Shown: piece by piece, positions 62,545 through 64,000 of the stretch
How the letters are laid out: each line of letters opens with the position of its first letter
Position numbering within the stretch: the stretch's first letter is position 1
NCBI GenBank assembly: GCA_963696025.1
Contig: CAVOII010000012.1
Coordinates: forward strand, 434,001-498,000
From: JABCYV01 sp963696025
GTDB taxonomy: Bacteria; Acidobacteriota; Terriglobia; Terriglobales; Acidobacteriaceae
DNA: 64,000 nt
Direction: 5' to 3'
Translations under genes and position numbers: made by a program
Notes under the pieces: model-generated
Database searches by the model: none
What the model was told of the DNA's origin: nothing
Seen by the model: only the letters and a program-made list of their open reading frames with translations

Positions 62545-62651
62545 GGAAACCCCTCCAAACAGAGTGGCGGCTACTTTACGGCCCGAATAGGGCGTAGGTC
62601 AAGGATTGGAGCAGGGCAGGGTGACGCGCTTTGGAACGCTACAAAGCGCCC

Positions 62652-63809
62652 TCAGATCCGCATCGGCATCACGATATAGCGGTACTTGTAATCCTCGCTG
62701 TCCGCGGGGCGCAACTGACCGGCCGACTGCGGGTCTTTCAGTTCCAGTTTTACGTCGCCCGCGCCCACTGCCTTCAGGAAATCCAGAATGTATTGCGCGT
62801 TGAAGCCGATGGTTAAGGTGTCACCGTTGTAGTCGGTTTCCATCGAGTCTTCCGACTCGCCGGTTTCGGTCGAGGAGGCGGACAGCTTAAGCTCGCCTTT
62901 TTCCAGCTTGAGGCGGACGGCGCGCGAGCGCTCATCGGCAAACTGGGCTACGCGCGAAATCGCCGCACTCAATTCTTCCCCATGCAGCGTGATGCTCTTG
63001 CTGTTGTCCTTAGGCAGGACGGCTTCGTAGTTGGGGAACTGGCCGGTGAGCTGACGCGAGGTCAGCAGGCGTTGGCCGATGCGGAAATAAAGCGTGGATT
63101 CGTCTTTTGCAAAGTCAATCGTCTCGACGTCGGTCGAATCCAGCAAGGACTTCAGTTCGTCCATCGCTTTCTTGGGAACGAGCGTCTTCATCTCACCCGA
63201 AACGCCATCGAACTTTTCTCCGCTGCGCTCGATATGCGCCAACCGGTGCCCGTCGGTCGCAACCATCGTGATCGATTCCGGTTTCAACACCATCAGCGCT
63301 CCGTTCAGCGTATAGCGCGATTCCTCGCTGGCGATGGCGAAGCCGGTTTTGGCAATCATTCCGCGCAGAACCTGCGCCGGAATCTTGATCACGCCTGCCG
63401 TGGGAAACGCCGGCAAGCTAGGGAAATTCGATCGCGCCATTCCCACCATCTTGGTGTTGGAGCGACCGCAGCGAATGCTGACCCAATGATTCTCCAGCAG
63501 TTTGATGGTGATATCGGCATCCGGCAAGAGCTTCACGTAGTCGTGCAGCTTGCGGGCAGGAATCGTACAGGCGCCGTCTTTTTTCACCTTGGCGACGCAG
63601 GAAGTGCGCAGGCTCAAATCCAGGTCGGTGGCGGTAAGCGATAGCTTGTCACCACCAGCTTCGAACAAATAGTTCGACAGGATCGGGATCGTGGTTTTGC
63701 GCTCGACCACGCCCTGGGTCGCCGTAAGCTCCCGCAGAAGTTCAAACTTGCTGACCGTGATTTCCATCGTGGTGGTTCCCACCGCTGAGGCCAAAGCTTC
63801 TACCGGCAT
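62652..63809 (-). CDS. dnaN: DNA polymerase III beta subunit (sliding clamp)
   Basis: 385 residues, three repeats of the clamp fold. The sequence MEITVSKFELLRELTATQGV is the usual N terminus (15 residues in), but GGGAG 9 bases before the ATG at 63809 favours the longer start. TTIPILSNYLFEAGGDKLSL near 40, FTVEPDGHRL-type VATDGHRLAHIERSGEKFDG near 195 and the C-terminal YRYIVMPMRI end (clamp-loader/polymerase-binding pocket) are canonical. It tethers polymerase III to DNA. It lies downstream of the dnaA fragment with a 136-base gap, the classic origin-region order. Confidence 0.96.
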   Translation of the reverse strand: MPVEALASAVGTTTMEITVSKFELLRELTATQGVVERKTTIPILSNYLFEAGGDKLSLTATDLDLSLRTSCVAKVKKDGACTIPARKLHDYVKLLPDADITIKLLENHWVSIRCGRSNTKMVGMARSNFPSLPAFPTAGVIKIPAQVLRGMIAKTGFAIASEESRYTLNGALMVLKPESITMVATDGHRLAHIERSGEKFDGVSGEMKTLVPKKAMDELKSLLDSTDVETIDFAKDESTLYFRIGQRLLTSRQLTGQFPNYEAVLPKDNSKSITLHGEELSAAISRVAQFADERSRAVRLKLEKGELKLSASSTETGESEDSMETDYNGDTLTIGFNAQYILDFLKAVGAGDVKLELKDPQSAGQLRPADSEDYKYRYIVMPMRI

Positions 63810-63945
63810 AACCCAAATCTCCCGTCAGGCCACGTTACTTCTAATGACTCCCTTATATCAAAAGAAAAACCATGAAAACCAGCAAGAAGAGCCAGTCAAA
63901 ATGGAAAAGAGGACGTACCACCCAAACTAGCTGGCGTAATCGCCT

Positions 63946-64000
63946 TTACCCGCCCAATTGCTCCGTCAACTTATTGATCATCCGGTTCAAGTCTTTGTCC
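63946..64000 (-). CDS. dnaA: Probable DnaA C-terminus (partial, cut by window edge)
   Basis: Only the final 17-18 codons are visible on the minus strand, reading DKDLNRMINKLTEQLGG then TAA at 63948-63946. Similar DLNR-x-IN-x-LTE endings occur at the C terminus of DnaA in related bacteria, and dnaA-dnaN adjacency is common. The piece is too short for proof; no DnaA box cluster (TTATCCACA) was seen in the dnaA-dnaN gap. Confidence 0.55.
   Translation of the reverse strand, partial: DKDLNRMINKLTEQLGG

Noticed and set aside
63810..63945. oriC in the dnaA-dnaN gap
   Set aside because: No DnaA-box cluster seen; the gap is short and AT content not striking. The origin may lie beyond the window.

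Overview
The window reads as a stretch of chromosome from a Gram-negative, fairly GC-rich bacterium, most likely an Acidobacteriota (Terriglobia / Koribacter-like). This is inferred from the style of the proteins, a tonB-exbB-exbD-exbD-TPR cluster, the hopanoid enzyme HpnH, and RDD and YtxH proteins. No ribosomal marker was available to test it. The right end is replication-origin proximal: the last codons of what looks like dnaA, then dnaN, gyrB and gyrA. I found no rRNA, tRNA, CRISPR array, prophage or intact insertion sequence. Nearly all genes are core housekeeping, most on the minus strand.

Layout. 1-6.4 kb: edge-truncated racemase, adenosine deaminase, amino-acid permease, a 53-residue basic protein, PcrA/UvrD helicase, DUF971 protein. 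6.6-17.4 kb: L28 (plus strand), FKBP isomerase, RidA, bifunctional Rel/Spo, a TIGR01777 reductase-like protein, GltX, a permease-USP fusion, an RDD protein, LarE. 17.5-23.4 kb: exported DsbA-like and SurA-like proteins, biotin carboxylase with its carrier protein, a GT-C glycosyltransferase. 23.6-32.8 kb: one long minus-strand run of tgt-yajC-secD-secF followed by tonB-exbB-exbD-exbD-TPR lipoprotein, with a phosphodiesterase upstream. 32.9-41.8 kb: a frameshifted TRIC-type channel gene, thrS, plsC, folC, accD, cobO, a small coiled protein, rlmH, rsfS, nadD. 42-46.5 kb: a hybrid histidine kinase/PilZ gene on the plus strand, wedged into the otherwise familiar rplU-rpmA-obgE / nadD-rsfS-rlmH order. 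46.9-54.3 kb: a secreted NTF2-like protein, a cyclase-family enzyme, YtxH, an unknown gene broken by an amber codon, gyrA, two paralogous secreted proteins. 54.5-64 kb: membrane GT-C-like protein, CPBP protease, gyrB, hpnH with a coupled partner, MscL with a zinc-ribbon tail, dnaN and a dnaA fragment.

The most interesting signal is not a gene. Palindromic, REPIN-like elements (inverted pairs of hairpin modules) occur between genes and also, in frame, inside the coding sequences of tgt (31484-31627) and pcrA (4258-4351), with a weaker case in gyrA. They add roughly 30-50 residues to conserved enzymes without breaking the frame. One module of the tgt insert recurs exactly (19/19) in the thrS-plsC gap, and a 14-base piece beside the pcrA insert recurs between secD and secF. 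A second repeat type consists of tandem, slightly varied 'words', often as inverted pairs at gene boundaries; two of these run into stop codons. Together they suggest an organism-wide set of small palindromic repeats that tolerates coding insertions, comparable in concept to Rickettsia palindromic elements.
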